DNA from: Acidobacteriaceae bacterium
GTDB taxonomy: Bacteria; Acidobacteriota; Terriglobia; Terriglobales; Acidobacteriaceae
Direction of reading: 5' to 3'
Assembly: GCA_003132445.1 (NCBI GenBank)
Contig: PKXU01000201.1
Coordinates: 62,001 to 126,000 of the forward strand
Length of the DNA stretch: 64,000 bases
In this document: piece after piece, positions 1 to 7,997 of the stretch
How positions within the stretch are numbered: the stretch's first letter is position 1
Layout: each line of letters starts with the position of its first letter
Program-made: the position numbers and the translations under genes
The notes under the pieces: generated by a model
The model's input: only the letters and a program-made list of their open reading frames with translations
Databases searched by the model: none
Told to the model about the DNA's origin: nothing

Positions 1-630
1 GGTAAAGGTCGCGGACTGATTTGCAACTACCGAATAAGTATCTCCGCCACCGGTAACGCGTCCTCGACCATGCCACACAGTGACAATGGATTGACTGCCG
101 TCCTCGCTCACATCCACGCGATATTCGCCCGGCTGCAATAAGCTGAAGGCTATGTTCGGAGTATCGACCTCATAGTTGTCGTCATCGTCGACGTGACGCA
201 CGCGCAGAATCAGCGATCCCTGCGCCAGCCGGATCTGCGTGGTGTGGTCGTCGAGGGTAAGGAATGTGATTCCGGTCTTTGCGCCCATCCGGATGGCTGT
301 AGAACCGATGTGAACTTCGGCGCGAGAATCCTCGTCGGCCCAGAGGTCATCGCCAGAAACCATGGGGCGGTTGGGCACACCAGAAACCCAGTCGTCTTCT
401 CCGGCTGGACGGAACGAGATGGAACCTTCGGAGAAATCCAGGCGGGCAACCCGGCCCGGAGGATCCTGAGCCTGATCTTCGTCCGGATTTTGTTGACCTT
501 GGTCCGGATTTTGATTCTGATCCGGATTTTGGTTTTGCCCGTTGTCCTGCGCTTTAGCCGCGATCGAAACTTGCAGGACAAATACAAGGCTGGCGATTAA
601 AATCCAGGTCCACCACTTGCGTGTCTTCAT
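1..630 (-). CDS. FecR-like (DUF6600-type) secreted protein, 3' end outside window
   Basis: Runs from ATG at 630 leftward without a stop, so only the first 210 codons are present. Residues 1-27 are a signal peptide (basic MKTRKWW, hydrophobic core, AKA-Q cleavage region). Residues 28-60 form a Gln/Asn/Pro/Asp-rich linker with NQNPDQ repeats. From about residue 62 the sequence (RVARLDFSEGSISFRP, then alternating short beta strands such as STAIRMGAKTGITFL and LLQPGEYRVDV) resembles the FecR-like fold of large Acidobacteria proteins of the DUF6600 type. Exported protein, probably envelope associated; partner unknown. The family name is by recall of pattern, not a search. Confidence 0.75.
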   Translation of the reverse strand, partial: MKTRKWWTWILIASLVFVLQVSIAAKAQDNGQNQNPDQNQNPDQGQQNPDEDQAQDPPGRVARLDFSEGSISFRPAGEDDWVSGVPNRPMVSGDDLWADEDSRAEVHIGSTAIRMGAKTGITFLTLDDHTTQIRLAQGSLILRVRHVDDDDNYEVDTPNIAFSLLQPGEYRVDVSEDGSQSIVTVWHGRGRVTGGGDTYSVVANQSATFT

Positions 631-796
631 AGGTCCGCCCCGACGCAGATAAAATTTGTAGGTTTTATGTTACCGACAACCCTGTAAACACAATAGAGAT
701 GGTTTAGTTTCCCTGAGTACGGAAGTGCTTGGACGGTGGGAACTTAATACGGGAAAAAGGTGCAACGTCTCTTCGCTGCAATTCGCAATGCCCGAA

Positions 797-824
797 GCAG
801 AGACGTAGCAAGATACGTCTCTGC
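797..824. repeat. Perfect 11-bp stem hairpin (dispersed-repeat type)
   Basis: GCAGAGACGTA (797-807) pairs perfectly with TACGTCTCTGC (814-824) around a 6-nt loop. It lies in the otherwise empty 631-841 gap, 18 bp past the stop of the peroxiredoxin gene. There is no T-tract, so it is not a classical terminator, though it may protect the mRNA 3' end. A related partial copy (GCAACGTCTCTTCGC) lies at about 761-776. Confidence 0.7.
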
Positions 825-841
825 GAAGGCGCACGCGACGA

Positions 842-1405
842 TTAATTTTTCAGCTTGGGACGCTGACAGGTGTCCACGATCTTTGTGGGATCGATAGCGT
901 CTTTATCCACTTGCTCTTCGATAATCTTTCCGTCTTTTCCAATCAGGAAGTTGACGCGGCGGGCGGCTTGATATTCGTCTTTGTAGATGCCGTATTCGCG
1001 AGTTACTTTTCCTCCCCAATCGCTGAGAAGAGGAAATGTCACTCCGATTTGGTCGGCGAAGGCTTTATTGGCGAAGGGACTATCCATGCTCACACCCAGG
1101 ACCTGGGTGTCGGCTGCTTCCAGCGTTTTGAGGTTCTGCTGGAGAGCCTGCATTTGCTTTGTTCAACCGCCAGTGAACGCGAACACGTAGAAGGCTACTA
1201 TGACGTTCTTCTTGCCGCGGTAGTCACTCAGCTTCACGTCTTTCCGGTCGCTGCCGTCGAAATATTTCAGTGTGAAGTCTGGCGCCGTGTCGCCCACTTT
1301 GGGCATGCTCGAACTCGCATTCTGGGTCTGCGCGAACGCCGGCGATGCCGCTGCGATCGCGAGAAACAAACCCAAACCTAAAACCGCAGATCTGTTTCTT
1401 TTCAT
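842..1405 (-). CDS. Exported peroxiredoxin with in-frame UGA (probable selenocysteine) at the peroxidatic site
   Basis: AhpC/TSA-type peroxiredoxin that would reduce peroxides in the periplasm. Start ATG 1405 follows GGAGGAG and opens a signal peptide (about 1-26, ending SPAFA). Residues 34-80 are a thioredoxin-fold N-half ([12 protein letters not shown]). Codon 81 (1165-1163) is TGA in the context FAFTGG-UGA-TKQM, exactly where the family has its catalytic Cys (TxxC). The same frame then runs on for 106 conserved codons ([37 protein letters not shown]) to TAA at 842. A second Cys is at 180 (DTCQRP). A 6-bp stem UCCAGC/GCUGGA (1143-1138/1124-1119) sits about 20 nt 3' of the UGA, where a bacterial SECIS would be. 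Sec-containing peroxiredoxins are a known class. The alternative is a nonsense mutation or sequencing error; gene finders would split it into two ORFs. Confidence 0.85.
1119..1143 (-). promoter_or_regulatory. Candidate bacterial SECIS hairpin
   Basis: In the peroxiredoxin mRNA, UCCAGC (1143-1138) can pair with GCUGGA (1124-1119) across a 13-nt loop. The loop starts 25 nt after the UGA codon, within the spacing typical of bacterial SECIS elements. Found by eye, no folding energy computed; the loop does not obviously carry a strong consensus. Confidence 0.4.
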
Positions 1406-1572
1406 TGAACTCCTCCACAGTAGGATCAGCGTTCCCTGCCGAAGCCGCCGGGTAAACCGATCGGTACCTAACGAAGTGATTGTACGCATTGCTCAAAGCG
1501 GCAACAAAACAGTACAGTTCTGTCCATAGTCACTTCTACGGGATAAACTGCGATCGGGCCCCGAAAGACGCA

Positions 1573-3429
1573 ATGAGCATAGCTACTCTGAATGATATTT
1601 TCTTTACCGCGGTCGAACGCAATCTTGACCGCATCATGCTCTACCGCGAAGCCGGAAAATGGCTGCCGGTGACTTCCCGCGAATTCGGCCAGGGAGTGGC
1701 GAGAACGGCACGCACGCTCCATTCCTGGGGTATTCAGCCGGGCGATCGAATTGCCATCTTAAGCGAAAATCGGCCGGAGTGGCCCATGGCCGATCTGGCC
1801 AGTCTTCTGCTCGGGGCAGTTACAGTTCCGCTTTACACCACGCTCACGGCAGAACAAACCGCATTTGTTTTGAATGACTCGGGCTGCCGGATTATTTTTT
1901 TGTCTTCCGATCAGCAGTTGCACAAAATTCTCTCCGTATTGCCCCAGACGAAGATCGACAAAATTGTGGTCATGGACGCGCTGGAGTTCAACGGAGATCT
2001 CGCCCCGTTCGCCGGCAAGTGCGTGCACATGAATCAAATCACGGCGGAAGGTGCAGAAAACTTAGACGCCGAAATCGAAAGCCAGGCGCGCTCGGTTCGT
2101 CCCGACGAGCTGGCCACAATCGTTTACACGTCGGGAACGACTGGCACCTCTAAGGGAGCAATGCTGACGCACGGCAACATCGCGTCTAACATTAATTATT
2201 CGCTACATGGATTCGAAATGCGGCCCGGAATGGTCAGCATTTCATTTCTGCCGCTCTGCCACATTACGGCGCGTCACGTAGATTTCGCCATGCTCTATCA
2301 CGGAGTGACGCTCGCCTACTGCCCTTTCCTGGACCGGCTTTCCGCGAGTTTATTGGAGGTGAAACCCTCTGTGTTTGTTGCGGTGCCGCGGGTTTACGAA
2401 AAAATCTATGCGCAGGCTGCGCAGAAAGCCAAGGGTTTTCCGAAGCGCGCTATTTTTAACTGGGCTCTTTCCGTTGGACGACGCTATAAGCCAGACATTC
2501 TCGCGGGAAAAACACCAACATCGCGCAGGTGGAAGTTAGCCAACAAACTAGTGTTTTCAAAAATTCGCGAAGGCATGGGCGGCCGAGTGGAAACGTTCAT
2601 CTCTGGCGGCGCGCCGCTGGGACGCGAACTGGCCGAGTGGTACGCCAGCGTCGGCATCCGCATCCACGAAGGTTATGGGCTCACGGAAACTTCACCCGTG
2701 ATCGGGGTGAACACGCCCGTCAATCACCGCATCGGAACCGTGGGCAAGATTTTGCCCAACCTGGAAGTTCGCATCGCGGAAGATGGAGAAATCCTGGTAC
2801 GCGGGCCTTCCGTATTCAAAGGATACTGGAACCGACCGGAGGAAACGAAAAGCGCATTTGACGATATTCAAATAAACAATGGCCATTTAAACGATGGCCG
2901 AACAAACGATGGCCGGATAAACGATGGCTGGTTCAAGACCGGAGACATTGGCCACATCGACGCCGATGGATATCTTTCTGTCACCGATCGCAAGAAAGAT
3001 TTGATCAAGACTTCCGGCGGAAAATCTATTGCGCCGCAGCCGATCGAGAATTCGCTCAAGCTGAGTCCGCTGGTGGGCGTCGCGGCCATTCTCGGCGATC
3101 GACGAAAGTTCCCGGCGGTTATGATCTCGCCTAACTTTGTTCTTTTGGAAGATTGGGCTCGCACCAATAACATTCCCTTTGCCTCGAGGCAGGACCTTGT
3201 CGCTCATATTAAAGTGCGAGAGCTCTACGAGGGCATCATCGAAGGCATAAACCAGAATCTGGCACGCTTTGAAAAGTTGAAGCGGGTGCTGGTGGTAGCC
3301 GACGAATTCACCGCCGACAACGGAGCCTTGACGCCGACGATGAAGCTACGGCGCAAGGTAATCGAGGATCGCTACCGCAAGCAGATTGACGAACTCTATG
3401 CGCAGGCGGAAGCGACAGCCTTGCAGTAG
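1573..3429 (+). CDS. fadD: Long-chain acyl-CoA synthetase (AMP-forming)
   Basis: ANL-superfamily adenylating enzyme of 618 aa that activates fatty acids to acyl-CoA through an acyl-AMP. Motifs in order: P-loop YTSGTTGTSKG (185-195), YGLTETSP in the middle, the hinge FKTGDIGHIDADGYLSV followed by DRKKDLIK, and the C-terminal LTPTMKLRRK with the catalytic lysine region. The chosen start MSIATLNDIFF at 1573 matches the usual N-terminus; the frame is open further upstream to 1480 but that overlaps the peroxiredoxin promoter region. Unusual: four 15-bp tandem repeats (2875-2934) encode NNGHL-NDGRT-NDGRI-NDGWF just before the hinge motif. No linked fatty-acid genes. Confidence 0.9.
   Translation: MSIATLNDIFFTAVERNLDRIMLYREAGKWLPVTSREFGQGVARTARTLHSWGIQPGDRIAILSENRPEWPMADLASLLLGAVTVPLYTTLTAEQTAFVLNDSGCRIIFLSSDQQLHKILSVLPQTKIDKIVVMDALEFNGDLAPFAGKCVHMNQITAEGAENLDAEIESQARSVRPDELATIVYTSGTTGTSKGAMLTHGNIASNINYSLHGFEMRPGMVSISFLPLCHITARHVDFAMLYHGVTLAYCPFLDRLSASLLEVKPSVFVAVPRVYEKIYAQAAQKAKGFPKRAIFNWALSVGRRYKPDILAGKTPTSRRWKLANKLVFSKIREGMGGRVETFISGGAPLGRELAEWYASVGIRIHEGYGLTETSPVIGVNTPVNHRIGTVGKILPNLEVRIAEDGEILVRGPSVFKGYWNRPEETKSAFDDIQINNGHLNDGRTNDGRINDGWFKTGDIGHIDADGYLSVTDRKKDLIKTSGGKSIAPQPIENSLKLSPLVGVAAILGDRRKFPAVMISPNFVLLEDWARTNNIPFASRQDLVAHIKVRELYEGIIEGINQNLARFEKLKRVLVVADEFTADNGALTPTMKLRRKVIEDRYRKQIDELYAQAEATALQ
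2875..2934 (+). repeat. Four 15-bp tandem repeats inside the acyl-CoA synthetase gene
   Basis: Units start at 2875, 2890, 2905 and 2920 with the core AAC(A/G)ATGGC(C/T). In frame they encode an N-D-G-x-x pentapeptide repeat that ends exactly at the conserved W/F-K-T-G-D hinge motif, so the reading frame is kept. Confidence 0.85.
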
Positions 3430-3473
3430 ACTGTGGGATTCAAGCCGTCGTCCAATCATCGACGAGTGGCGCG

Positions 3474-3686
3474 ATGTTTATGGATACTTCCACGAAATCA
3501 ACTTTCAGGTCCGCGCTTCGGGGAATGTCTTCGCTTTTACTTGGAATAGCAGGACTCGCGTTCCTCTTTGGAGGACGAGCGATCAGTGAATTCGGAAAGG
3601 TAGATAGGGTGCTCGCCGAGATGTTGGGTCTCGGTCTGGCCGGAGTATTTCTCGTCCTTGGAATGGTTTTCAAGAACGCCGGTTAG
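3474..3686 (+). CDS. Small two-segment membrane protein
   Basis: 70 aa; not recognised. Two hydrophobic stretches (about 18-34, [17 protein letters not shown], and 48-66, [19 protein letters not shown]) separated by a charged loop suggest a small inner-membrane hairpin protein. The start may be ATG 3474 or ATG 3480; no strong ribosome site is visible. It sits between the acyl-CoA ligase and thiG on the same strand. Amino-acid composition is that of a real membrane protein, but the gene could be spurious. Confidence 0.5.
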   Translation: MFMDTSTKSTFRSALRGMSSLLLGIAGLAFLFGGRAISEFGKVDRVLAEMLGLGLAGVFLVLGMVFKNAG

Positions 3687-3828
3687 GCGGATGAACCTGA
3701 AGAAGACCAGAATTCGACTTCAGACGACTCTTCTCCCTCGAAATAATGTGGCCGCAGCAATCCCTGGCGTTGCCGGCATCAAGCCACGACGTTGTACTCG
3801 CACACAGCCGTTTCATTACAATACTCGT

Positions 3829-4602
3829 ATGCCTGACTCACTCATCATCGCCGGACGCTCCTTCCGCTCACGCCTCATCGTAGGCACTGGCAAATACAAA
3901 TCCTTTCAGGAAACGGCGCGGGCACTCGAAGCCAGCGGCGCAGAGATGGTCACCGTCGCGGTGCGCCGCGTGAATCTCGACCGCAACAAAGAATCGCTGC
4001 TCGACTACATCGATCCAAAGAAATATTTTCTTCTGCCTAACACCGCCGGCTGCTACACCGCGGACGAAGCGATCCGCGCAGCGCGGCTTGGCCGCGAGGT
4101 CGGCCTCTCCGATTGGGTGAAGCTGGAAGTGATCGGCGACCAGGCCACACTTTATCCAGATGTGCAGGCCACGCTCGAAGCCACGCGAGTTCTGGTAAAG
4201 GAAGGTTTCACTGTCCTGCCCTACACCTCCGATGACATTGTTTTTGCGAAGCGTCTGATCAATGCGGGAGCGGCGACCATCATGCCGTTGGGCGCGCCCA
4301 TCGGCAGCGGGATGGGAATCCAAAACCAGGCTCATATTCGCATTCTGCGCGAAATGATTACGGGCGTGCCGCTGATTGTCGACGCGGGGGTGGGCACGGC
4401 GTCCGATGCAGCGATCGCCATGGAACTTGGAGCCGACGCGGTCCTGATGAATACCGGCATCGCCAACGCGCAGGATCCAGTGTTAATGGCCGAAGCGATG
4501 CATCACGCGGTGCTTGCGGGGCACCAGGCTTATCTCGCTGGCCGAATGCCGAGGAAGTTGTACGCAACCGCCAGCTCCCCACTCGAAGGCGTGGTTCGCT
4601 AG
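3829..4602 (+). CDS. thiG: Thiazole synthase ThiG
   Basis: 257 aa, the usual ThiG length. Forms the thiazole phosphate moiety of thiamine from deoxyxylulose phosphate, dehydroglycine and ThiS thiocarboxylate in the cytosol. Recognised by [11 protein letters not shown] at the N-terminus, VRRVNLDR, the active-site Lys of [11 protein letters not shown] (K98, imine with the sugar phosphate), [12 protein letters not shown], and the phosphate-binding end [28 protein letters not shown]. Start ATG 3829 gives the family N-terminus; the open frame upstream to 3658 is not conserved-looking. No thiS, thiO or thiF is adjacent. Confidence 0.95.
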   Translation: MPDSLIIAGRSFRSRLIVGTGKYKSFQETARALEASGAEMVTVAVRRVNLDRNKESLLDYIDPKKYFLLPNTAGCYTADEAIRAARLGREVGLSDWVKLEVIGDQATLYPDVQATLEATRVLVKEGFTVLPYTSDDIVFAKRLINAGAATIMPLGAPIGSGMGIQNQAHIRILREMITGVPLIVDAGVGTASDAAIAMELGADAVLMNTGIANAQDPVLMAEAMHHAVLAGHQAYLAGRMPRKLYATASSPLEGVVR

Positions 4603-4617
4603 ATTCTTCATTGCAAA

Positions 4618-4640
4618 GTAAAAGGCGGCCGAAGCCGCCC
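4618..4640 (-). terminator. Rho-independent terminator with UUCG tetraloop
   Basis: Read on the minus strand: GGCGGC-TTCG-GCCGCC (stem 4639-4634/4629-4624) followed by TTTTAC. It lies 20 bp past the stop of the small secreted protein gene at 4661-4990 and also separates it from convergent thiG. Confidence 0.85.
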
Positions 4641-4660
4641 TTGTCAACTCAACACTGTAC

Positions 4661-4990
4661 TCAAAGCATCTTCATGCTTTCTACGTGAATCGAATCGCCC
4701 ATCACCATTCCCGTCGCGGCAATGTGATGTCCTTCATGTCCCTTCAGCGCATCGGGATTGTCCACCTTCAGGACTTTCTGATCCTTGTCGGTCACAATCA
4801 CCATTTTCGCCCCGGCGGCCAGGCACTTCTTGGTGCATGCCTCAGCCCCGGCATTGGCGCCCTTGGCGCCGCACTTGTCGTCGACAACCCAACCGTTGAC
4901 GGTGGCGCTCTTGCCCATGTCGTCAAACGCCATTGCTGTCAGAGCAAAAACAAAAGCGATTGCAAGCGAGAGCACTATTACTTTTCTCAT
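4661..4990 (-). CDS. Small secreted cysteine-patterned protein
   Basis: 109 aa with a signal peptide (MRKVIVLSLAIAFVFALTAMA). The mature part has the pattern W-V-V-D-D-K-C-G-A-K followed by EACTKKCLAAGAKMV and a beta-rich C-terminus (IAATGMVMGDSIHVESM). A second copy of the family is encoded at 34792-35145 with D-S-M-C-G-A-K and AACTRACVSKGSK. Such proteins are common in Acidobacteria (DUF5818-like by recall); function unknown. ATG 4990 has AGGAG 11 bases upstream; longer in-frame starts have no signal peptide logic. Monocistronic, ended by the 4618-4640 terminator. Confidence 0.7.
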   Translation of the reverse strand: MRKVIVLSLAIAFVFALTAMAFDDMGKSATVNGWVVDDKCGAKGANAGAEACTKKCLAAGAKMVIVTDKDQKVLKVDNPDALKGHEGHHIAATGMVMGDSIHVESMKML

Positions 4991-5204
4991 GGCCGGTTTC
5001 TCCTTTTGAAATTCAGATTGCGGCCTCACGCCGCAAAAGCTCAACAATTGACTGTGCCGAAGATCGCGCCGTTCCCTGCCGGGAGCCAGCCCTTCCCCGC
5101 TCGATTGTGAAATGAGGCAACAGAAATATATCACAGAGCCGTGAGCGAATTGTCAGCAGATGGAATCAATACTGCAGGCGTTGCGCGGCTGGAAAAATCC
5201 GAGA

Positions 5205-5660
5205 CTATTTTTTCGCGGAGTGAACAGCCGTCGCCGCCGGCTTCGATGCGACGGGAGGAACATAGACGTACTCTCCAGGCTTGGCGTAACCCAGTTGCTC
5301 GCGCGCCTCTTTTTCAATGGATTTCTGGTCGCTCTTCAGCCCCTGAATCTGCTGGGTATAGCGATCATTCTCCTGCTGCACCTGAACAATTTGTTGGCGC
5401 AGCGCGTTGTACTCGGCACGTTTCTGTTTATAGACAACCATTCCATTGGCGCCAAACATTACGTGGACAAACAAAGACGCAGCGAGCACGAACACGGCCA
5501 CGGTCGCGATGCGGCGCCGCAACGAATAGACTCGAGTTGCCAGTGGCCGAAGGCGCTCAATCAACATAATTGCGAACGCTCGCGCTTGCGGCGCGTGATC
5601 AACTACGGCCCGGAGTCCGTCTTCCGCTCGTGGAAAGCTCGTGATTTTGGACCAGGCCAT
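5205..5660 (-). CDS. FtsB/DivIC-like septum formation initiator
   Basis: 151 aa bitopic membrane protein of the DivIC/FtsB family, which bridges FtsL and FtsQ in the divisome. One transmembrane helix (about residues 50-68, IATVAVFVLAASLFVHVMF) is followed by a coiled coil (YKQKRAEYNALRQQIVQVQQ, then ENDRYTQQIQGL), the family signature EKEAREQLGYAKPGEYVY, and a Pro/Ala tail. N-terminus uncertain: ATG 5660, or ATG 5567 (MLIERLRPL), which would give a more typical length. Lies just downstream of the phosphohexomutase on the same strand. Confidence 0.8.
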   Translation of the reverse strand: MAWSKITSFPRAEDGLRAVVDHAPQARAFAIMLIERLRPLATRVYSLRRRIATVAVFVLAASLFVHVMFGANGMVVYKQKRAEYNALRQQIVQVQQENDRYTQQIQGLKSDQKSIEKEAREQLGYAKPGEYVYVPPVASKPAATAVHSAKK

Positions 5661-5701
5661 ATTGGGTCAAGCCATAGACAATCAATAATCCGGAAATGCC
5701 T

Positions 5702-7144
5702 TTACTCGAAAATCCAGTGCTTCGCTGCCGCGCTCAAAGCTTCCAAGCCTTCGAGGCTACGCGCTTCGGTGTAAACGCGCACCACAGGTTCGGTTCCCGA
5801 GAGCCGGTAGCATACCCATGATCCGTCGCTAAACAACAATTTCAACCCGTCGGTGCGAACTACCTGGCTTACGGTGCGACCGCCCAAATCGCGCGGATCC
5901 GATTGCAACTTCTCAGTGAACTTCGCCTTCACCTCCGGCGTCAAGCGAAAGTTCTCCCGCTGCGGATAATAGGAACCAACTTGGTTACAAAGCGCCTTCA
6001 ATTGATCGCCCAGCGACTTGCCGCGGCGCGCGACCGCTTCGCAACAGAGAAGTCCGGCCAGCACACCGTCCTTCTCGGGAACATGATGTCGAATCGAAAG
6101 TCCCGCGCTCTCTTCGCCGCCAATAGCAATCTTGTCCTGCATGATGAGCTCACCAATGTATTTGAATCCCACGGGGGTCTCATGCAATTCCACGCCATGC
6201 GCCTCGGCCAGCGCGTTGATCAGGTTTGTAGTCGCCACGGATTTGGCGACGCCATTTTTCCAACCGCGGCTTTCGATGAGGTAGTCAAAAAGAAGAGCGA
6301 TTACATAGTTCGGCTGCAGGAAGGTCCCGTCGGAGTCGACAATGCCGAAGCGATCGGCGTCGCCATCGGTGGCAATCCCAATCTGCGCGCGGGTTTCACG
6401 CATCTTCTTGCGCAAATCCTCCAGAAGATGATCGTCGGGCTCGGGAGCGTGCCCGCCGAACAGAACGTCGCGGTAATCGTGCACCGTGGCTATCTCTATA
6501 CCAGCGTTGCGCAGTAGTTCGTCCGAATATCCGCGAGCCGCGCCCCACATCGGATCAAAGACAACCCGCAGCTTCGCCTTGCGAATCACCTCCAGATCGA
6601 TAATCTCAGCCAGGCGTTTCAGGTATGCCGGCTTGGGATCAAGGGCTCCGTGTGTCACCTGAGCCGCACCGGCAACTTTCGCAGCCGTGCTTTTATTGTT
6701 TTCTTTAACCTCTTTGTCCCTTTCTTTATCCCCCGCCACGATTGCGGCTTCGATTTTCTTGGTGACCTCGGGCAAGGCCGGGCAACCGTCAGGAGTCGAG
6801 AACTTGATTCCGTTATATTCCGGCGGATTGTGCGAAGCAGTGAAATTGATGACGCCATCGGCGCGGTTGTGGACCACGGCATAGGCAAAGGCGGGGGTGG
6901 GAGCGGGCTCCGCGACCACCAGCGGCGTGATTCCTTGCGTCGCCAGGATTTCCGCCGCCATCGAACAGAATGTTTCGCCCAAAAACCGCGGATCGCGGCC
7001 CACGATCACTCGCGCTCCCTGCGGTTTTTGCGAAGCAACATATTCCGCAATACCGCCCACGGCACGCTTTACGTTGGCGAAGGTAAATTCCTCCGCCATG
7101 ACTGCGCGCCACCCGGATGTACCGAACTTGATTTGCGTTAGCAT
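5702..7144 (-). CDS. Phosphohexomutase (phosphoglucomutase/phosphomannomutase)
   Basis: 480 aa alpha-D-phosphohexomutase interconverting hexose 1- and 6-phosphates. All four family loops are visible: catalytic phosphoserine loop NFTASHNPPEYNG (Ser104), metal loop TDGDADRFGI, sugar loop GGEESAGLS and phosphate loop RLSGTEPVVRVY near the C-terminus. Start ATG 7144 (MLTQIKFGTSGWRAVM) matches the family N-terminus; the frame is open upstream to 7378 but that overlaps the divergent cutA. Residues about 170-190 (KERDKEVKENNKSTAAK) are a charged insertion. Which hexose is preferred cannot be told from sequence. Confidence 0.92.
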   Translation of the reverse strand: MLTQIKFGTSGWRAVMAEEFTFANVKRAVGGIAEYVASQKPQGARVIVGRDPRFLGETFCSMAAEILATQGITPLVVAEPAPTPAFAYAVVHNRADGVINFTASHNPPEYNGIKFSTPDGCPALPEVTKKIEAAIVAGDKERDKEVKENNKSTAAKVAGAAQVTHGALDPKPAYLKRLAEIIDLEVIRKAKLRVVFDPMWGAARGYSDELLRNAGIEIATVHDYRDVLFGGHAPEPDDHLLEDLRKKMRETRAQIGIATDGDADRFGIVDSDGTFLQPNYVIALLFDYLIESRGWKNGVAKSVATTNLINALAEAHGVELHETPVGFKYIGELIMQDKIAIGGEESAGLSIRHHVPEKDGVLAGLLCCEAVARRGKSLGDQLKALCNQVGSYYPQRENFRLTPEVKAKFTEKLQSDPRDLGGRTVSQVVRTDGLKLLFSDGSWVCYRLSGTEPVVRVYTEARSLEGLEALSAAAKHWIFE

Positions 7145-7240
7145 GAAAGAACCTCGTGCTTCGAATCCTGCCGAGACGGCGCCCCTCTGGCGGCGTTTCC
7201 GCGGCGGAGGGTCAACGGCTGATTTTACGGGTGATCTTAT

Positions 7241-7558
7241 ATGACTGACAAACGAATCGTCCTGTGCACTGCCGGCTCCGAAGACGAGGCTCGTAAAATC
7301 GCACGCCATCTGGTCGAACAGCGGCTCGCCGCATGCGTCAACATCGTTCCGCAGATTGAATCGATTTACCGCTGGCAAGGGAAGGTGGAATCGAGCCGGG
7401 AATGGTTATTGCTGATCAAGACTACGGCGCAAAGATTTTCGACTGTACGGGACATGATTCGCAAATTGCATTCCTACGAACTTCCCGAGTGCATCGCGAT
7501 CGGCGTCGAAGACGGAAGCGAAGATTATTTGGCCTGGATCGAGGAAGGTGTGAAGTAG
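7241..7558 (+). CDS. cutA: CutA1 divalent-cation tolerance protein
   Basis: 105 aa, the standard length of the trimeric CutA1 family implicated in divalent metal (copper) tolerance. Family landmarks: VLCTAGSEDEARKIARHLVE, RLAACVNIVP, SIYRWQGKVE, E-W-L-L-L-I-K-T, HSYELPECIAIGVEDGSEDYL-AWI. Divergent from the phosphohexomutase gene with a 96-bp gap. Confidence 0.93.
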   Translation: MTDKRIVLCTAGSEDEARKIARHLVEQRLAACVNIVPQIESIYRWQGKVESSREWLLLIKTTAQRFSTVRDMIRKLHSYELPECIAIGVEDGSEDYLAWIEEGVK

Positions 7559-7611
7559 AATTTTCGCGGGCTCAGTTTTGAAGAACCGCTGGCGTCAGGA
7601 AGTGCAACAGA

Positions 7612-7842
7612 TCAGTATCTCCGCTGCGGAAGCTTTGTATTTTTTCGTTCTGTTTTGAGCATCTTCCGCTGTGCTTTCCGCTGCGCCTTGGCATATTTTT
7701 TCATGGCTTTCTGCTGCTTCCTGCTTGCCTTTTGCGAAGCGCGAGACTGCGGCATGTTTCTGGTGCGGATTTGAGCCGAGGCCGCAACGCACGAAGCGAT
7801 ACTTAACGCTCCCAGCAAAATTAAGACAGAAAGATTTCTCAT
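7612..7842 (-). CDS. Small exported lysine/arginine-rich protein
   Basis: 76 aa. Residues 1-23 are a signal peptide (MRNLSVLILLGALSIASCVAASA); the remainder is almost entirely Lys, Arg, Gln, Ala and Ser (repeated KAQRKAQRKML-like units) with a strongly basic charge. ATG 7842 follows GCGGGAC. Not recognised; could be a cell-wall or nucleic-acid-binding protein. Convergent with cutA. Confidence 0.55.
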   Translation of the reverse strand: MRNLSVLILLGALSIASCVAASAQIRTRNMPQSRASQKASRKQQKAMKKYAKAQRKAQRKMLKTERKNTKLPQRRY

Positions 7843-7997
7843 AAAAGTCCCGCCGAAGTGAACCTTTTCGGCGATTCTACAACAAAGTGATCTCTCATCT
7901 TCACCCATAAGTCCATAGCCAGGTAACTTTAGGAATGGCCCTCCTGGTTGGCCGTTCTCGGCATCGGCCTCGATCTTGTTACAATCAAAGGTTTCCC

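Noticed and set aside
193-600. Plus- and minus-strand frames overlapping the FecR-like gene
   Set aside because: Arg/Ile-rich shadows of the Gln/Asn/Pro linker; the frame from ATG 630 has a proper signal peptide and no stop.
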